This document shows positions 15,381 to 17,097 of a stretch of DNA of 17,097 nucleotides, in pieces. The translations under genes and the position numbers were made by a program. Source of the DNA: an uncultured Collinsella sp. (GTDB lineage Bacteria > Actinomycetota > Coriobacteriia > Coriobacteriales > Coriobacteriaceae); assembly GCA_934654625.1 (NCBI GenBank), contig CAKUGM010000033.1, positions 1 through 17,097 of the forward strand, read 5' to 3'. The notes beneath the pieces are model-generated. The model saw only the letters and a program-made list of their open reading frames with translations, was not told the DNA's origin and did no database searches. Each line of letters begins with the position of its first letter. The first letter of the stretch is position 1.

Positions 15381-15400
15381 TTCGAGTCTTGCCTCGGGCA
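15381..15400 (+). repeat. Partial copy of the tRNA-Leu 3' end
   Basis: These 20 nt match tRNA-Leu 15202-15221 (T loop through discriminator base) at 19 of 20 positions, the only difference being C to T. CCA and the rest of a tRNA are missing. It could be an attachment-site duplication or the scar of a recombined tRNA. Confidence 0.7.
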
Positions 15401-15446
15401 TATTGAGTTTGTGCGAGCGTGCGTTCGAAATTCCATGTGTGCGCTC

Positions 15447-15476
15447 TTCATGGAGCCATGTGTGCTGTGTTAATAT
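15447..15476 (+). promoter_or_regulatory. Putative promoter of infC-rpmI-rplT
   Basis: TAATAT (15471-15476) preceded by TTCATG (15447-15452) with an 18-bp spacer, in the most AT-rich part of this gap. The -35 is weak. A start near 15483 would give an infC leader of about 180 nt. Confidence 0.4.
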
Positions 15477-15507
15477 ACACATCGCACTGTATGTGCAGTA
15501 ATGAAGC

Positions 15508-15640
15508 GGAACCTGAGGGTTCCCACCTTTCGGCGCCAAGAAGCAGCTGTCTGGTTCTAAAAAAGAAGATTTGTGCGGTCAAGCCGCATAACCTTGTTTT
15601 GAAGACCCGGATATCGCTTTGCGGTTCCGGGTTTTGTTTT
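15508..15640 (+). promoter_or_regulatory. infC leader RNA with attenuator-like terminator
   Basis: The leader shows three stems: GGAACC/GGTTCC (15508-15513 with 15518-15523), TGCGG/CCGCA (15574-15578 with 15584-15588), and a terminator. In the terminator ACCCGGA (15605-15611) and ATCGC (15613-15617) pair with GCGGT (15621-15625) and TCCGGGT (15626-15632), followed by TTTGTTTT. The terminator ends 23 nt before the infC start. GGAACC at 15508 could alternatively pair with 15623-15628 in the terminator arm. An attenuator controlled by L20, as in the known L20 leaders of Firmicutes, is the natural hypothesis. Confidence 0.6.
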
Positions 15641-15663
15641 AGTTTAAGAAGGAGGTTGGGACA

Positions 15664-16221
15664 ATAGCTAAGTCTGATGACACCCGCATCAACGGGGAGA
15701 TCACCGCGAGCACTTGCCGACTGATCGGTGTGGATGGCTCGCAGCTGGGTCTGTTCGGCATCCGCGATGCCCAGCGCGTCGCCGATGAGCAGGGCCTTGA
15801 CCTGGTGGAGATCGCACCTAATGCGGAACCGCCTGTGTGCAGGGTCATGGATTACGGCAAGTTCAAGTACCAGCAGGCCATGAAGGCCAAGCAGGCTCGT
15901 AAGAACCAGTCCAAGGTCGAGGTCAAGGAAATGAAATTCCGTCCGAAGATCGACGTGGGCGATTACGAGACCAAGAAGGGCCATGTGCTGCGTTTCCTCA
16001 AGAAGGGCGCGCGCGTCAAGATCACCATCATGTTCCGCGGCCGTGAGATGGCCCATCCGGAGCAGGGTCTTAACGTGCTCGAGCGCCTTGCTGAGGATCT
16101 TAAACCGTTTGCTACGGTCGAGTCGGCTCCTAAGCTCGAAGGCCGTAACATGCTCATGCTCCTCGCTCCTATCAAGGGCGCCTTCGATACGGAGGCCACC
16201 GAGGAAGCATCCGAGAAATAG
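15664..16221 (+). CDS. infC: Translation initiation factor IF-3 (ATA start codon)
   Basis: IF-3 binds the 30S subunit, prevents premature 50S joining and checks the start codon. The 185-residue protein begins IAKSDDTRINGEITASTCRL, the conserved IF-3 N-terminus (RINxxI...RLI). It continues with SQLGLFGIRDAQRVADEQGLDLVEIAP and a basic linker around KAKQARKNQ. The C-terminal domain signature RVKITIMFRGREMAHPEQG is also present. No ATG, GTG or TTG opens this frame early enough. The GTG at 15730 would delete the first 22 residues and has no ribosome site. ATA at 15664 has GGAGG (15651-15655) 8 nt upstream. AUU/AUC/AUA starts are a known hallmark of infC and allow IF-3 to repress its own translation. 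It is the first gene of the infC-rpmI-rplT operon. Confidence 0.92.
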   Translation: MAKSDDTRINGEITASTCRLIGVDGSQLGLFGIRDAQRVADEQGLDLVEIAPNAEPPVCRVMDYGKFKYQQAMKAKQARKNQSKVEVKEMKFRPKIDVGDYETKKGHVLRFLKKGARVKITIMFRGREMAHPEQGLNVLERLAEDLKPFATVESAPKLEGRNMLMLLAPIKGAFDTEATEEASEK

Positions 16222-16248
16222 TCTTTGTAACCGATTAAGGAGAAGTTC

Positions 16249-16446
16249 ATGCCTAAGATGAAGTCCCACAGCGGCACCAAGAAGCGTTTTCGCCGCAGCG
16301 GTACCGGTAAGCTCATGCGCGCCAAGGCTTACAAGAGCCACATCCTGACCAAGAAGACCACCAAGCGTAAGCGTGGCTTCCGTCAGGAGACCGAGATTGC
16401 CGCTGCCGACGCCAAGGTCGTCAACGCACGTCTCGCTGGCCGCTAA
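16249..16446 (+). CDS. rpmI: 50S ribosomal protein L35
   Basis: This 65-residue, very basic protein begins [20 protein letters not shown], the L35 signature, and has the usual family length. It binds 23S rRNA within the large subunit. It lies 27 bp after infC with GGAG (16239-16242) 6 nt before the ATG. Its place between infC and rplT is conserved across bacteria. Confidence 0.97.
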   Translation: MPKMKSHSGTKKRFRRSGTGKLMRAKAYKSHILTKKTTKRKRGFRQETEIAAADAKVVNARLAGR

Positions 16447-16500
16447 GAGCCAACCGTCCCGTTTTATTTCGCTTTCTATCCCGTTTGGAGTTGATTTGAT

Positions 16501-16860
16501 ATGGCACGTGTCAAGCGCGCAGTGAGCGCCAAGAAGAAGCGCCGTACCGTTATGTCTCGTGCGAAGGGTTACTACGGTGCCTCTTCGCGTACGTATAAGG
16601 CTGCTAAAGAGCAGGTCCAGCACTCCCTGCAGTACCAGTACCGCGATCGTCGCGCCAAGAAGCGCGAGATCCGCAGCCTCTGGATCACCCGCATCAACGC
16701 CGCTGCTCGCATGAACGACCTTTCTTATTCTCAGTTCATGCATGGCCTGAAGCTCGCTGGTATCGAGCTCGACCGCAAGGTCCTCTCGCAGATGGCTTAC
16801 GAGGACATCGAGTCCTTCAACGAGCTCGCCGCTGTGGCCAAGAAGGCTCTCGAGGCCTAA
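16501..16860 (+). CDS. rplT: 50S ribosomal protein L20
   Basis: The 119-residue basic protein has the L20 N-terminal extension (MARVKRAVSAKKKRRTVMSR) that threads into 23S rRNA. It is followed by AKGYYGASSRTYKAAKEQV and the globular RDRRAKKREIRSLWITRINA region. L20 is essential early in 50S assembly and in several bacteria represses this same operon by binding its mRNA. The start has GGAG (16487-16490) 10 nt upstream. The 54-bp gap after rpmI is longer than the infC-rpmI gap, and a strong terminator follows. Confidence 0.97.
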   Translation: MARVKRAVSAKKKRRTVMSRAKGYYGASSRTYKAAKEQVQHSLQYQYRDRRAKKREIRSLWITRINAAARMNDLSYSQFMHGLKLAGIELDRKVLSQMAYEDIESFNELAAVAKKALEA

Positions 16861-16885
16861 AGCCTGCTCTCTATAGGGTATTTAG

Positions 16886-16916
16886 AAACGGGATGTCATC
16901 AGACATCCCGTTTTTC
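16886..16916 (+). terminator. Terminator of infC-rpmI-rplT
   Basis: AAACGGGATGTC (16886-16897) pairs perfectly over 12 bp with 16902-16913 around ATCA, and the T-run spans 16911-16915. Confidence 0.95.
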
Positions 16917-17032
16917 TTTAAGCGGCAACTGTGCGTAAATGAGCGGTAGTTGAATATGTGGGAAATGTGTAGGCCAAAATGGTGTATTGCGGAGGAGGGG
17001 GGTCTCCGGTAAATTAATTTCCTGCGCGACGG

Positions 17033-17097
17033 CAGCCGCAAGGCGGGCCGGCGCGGGTACCTTGAGAACCGGATACCGCGGGTGGAGCGATGTCGAA
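17033..17097 (+). promoter_or_regulatory. Probable rRNA operon leader (boxA-like antitermination motif)
   Basis: ACCTTGAGAACCGGATA (about 17059-17075) resembles the CTTTGAGAAC-type boxA region found upstream of 16S and 23S genes in Actinobacteria. The surroundings are GC-rich and could supply the precursor-processing stem. No mature rRNA sequence is reached before the window ends. I did not find a convincing promoter between 16917 and here; the stretch also holds a short perfect palindrome, AAATTAATTT (17011-17020). Confidence 0.5.

Noticed and set aside
15091..15501. Plus-strand frame across the tRNA-Leu gene, and minus-strand frames nearby
   Set aside because: They overlap a clear tRNA and its terminator and have no protein resemblance.

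Overview
The window looks like chromosomal DNA of a gut Coriobacteriia member, most likely Collinsella or a close relative. This is my recognition from GC-rich codon use, Coriobacteriia-like protein sequences, the actinobacterial-type rRNA leader motif at the right end and the gene content; it was not confirmed by any search. Most of the content is conserved core metabolism and information processing. There is no prophage, insertion sequence or CRISPR array.

Layout. (1) Positions 9-4926 hold a complete branched-chain amino acid ABC importer in the order livJ-livH-livM-livG-livF. A strong terminator separates the binding-protein gene from the membrane and ATPase genes, and another follows livF. 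(2) Positions 4927-5355 are a 429-bp gene-free gap with two large adjacent palindromic elements. They share a 39-nt conserved core in opposite orientations, an inner stem that covaries, and unrelated but self-complementary outer stems. This is the most unusual object in the window. (3) Positions 5356-6153 encode a DUF4931/GalT-like HIT-fold protein, convergent with a bile acid:sodium symporter-family transporter on the minus strand (6133-7179). (4) A divergent regulatory region precedes an apparent operon (7537-13977): a RecJ exonuclease fused to a RecQ-like DEAH helicase, a bifunctional (p)ppGpp synthetase/hydrolase (Rel/RSH), and a metallo-beta-lactamase-fold hydrolase. (5) A class II fructose-bisphosphate aldolase (14108-14974) has its own promoter and terminator. 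(6) tRNA-Leu(CAA) at 15138-15224 is followed by a terminator, a block of GC-rich hairpins and a 20-nt copy of the tRNA 3' end. (7) The translation operon infC-rpmI-rplT (15664-16860) starts at a non-canonical ATA codon behind an attenuator-like terminator. (8) After the rplT terminator the last ~180 bases look like the leader of an rRNA operon whose 16S gene would lie just outside the window.

How the genes work together. The Liv system imports branched-chain amino acids, and Rel senses amino-acid starvation, so nutrient supply and the stringent response both appear here, although in separate transcription units. The helicase-nuclease fusion puts into one polypeptide two activities that usually cooperate as separate proteins in RecF-type recombination. 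IF3, L35 and L20 form the classic operon controlled by IF3 start-codon discrimination and, in many bacteria, by L20 binding to the leader. All positions and motif calls come from reading the sequence by eye; no alignment or folding program was run.
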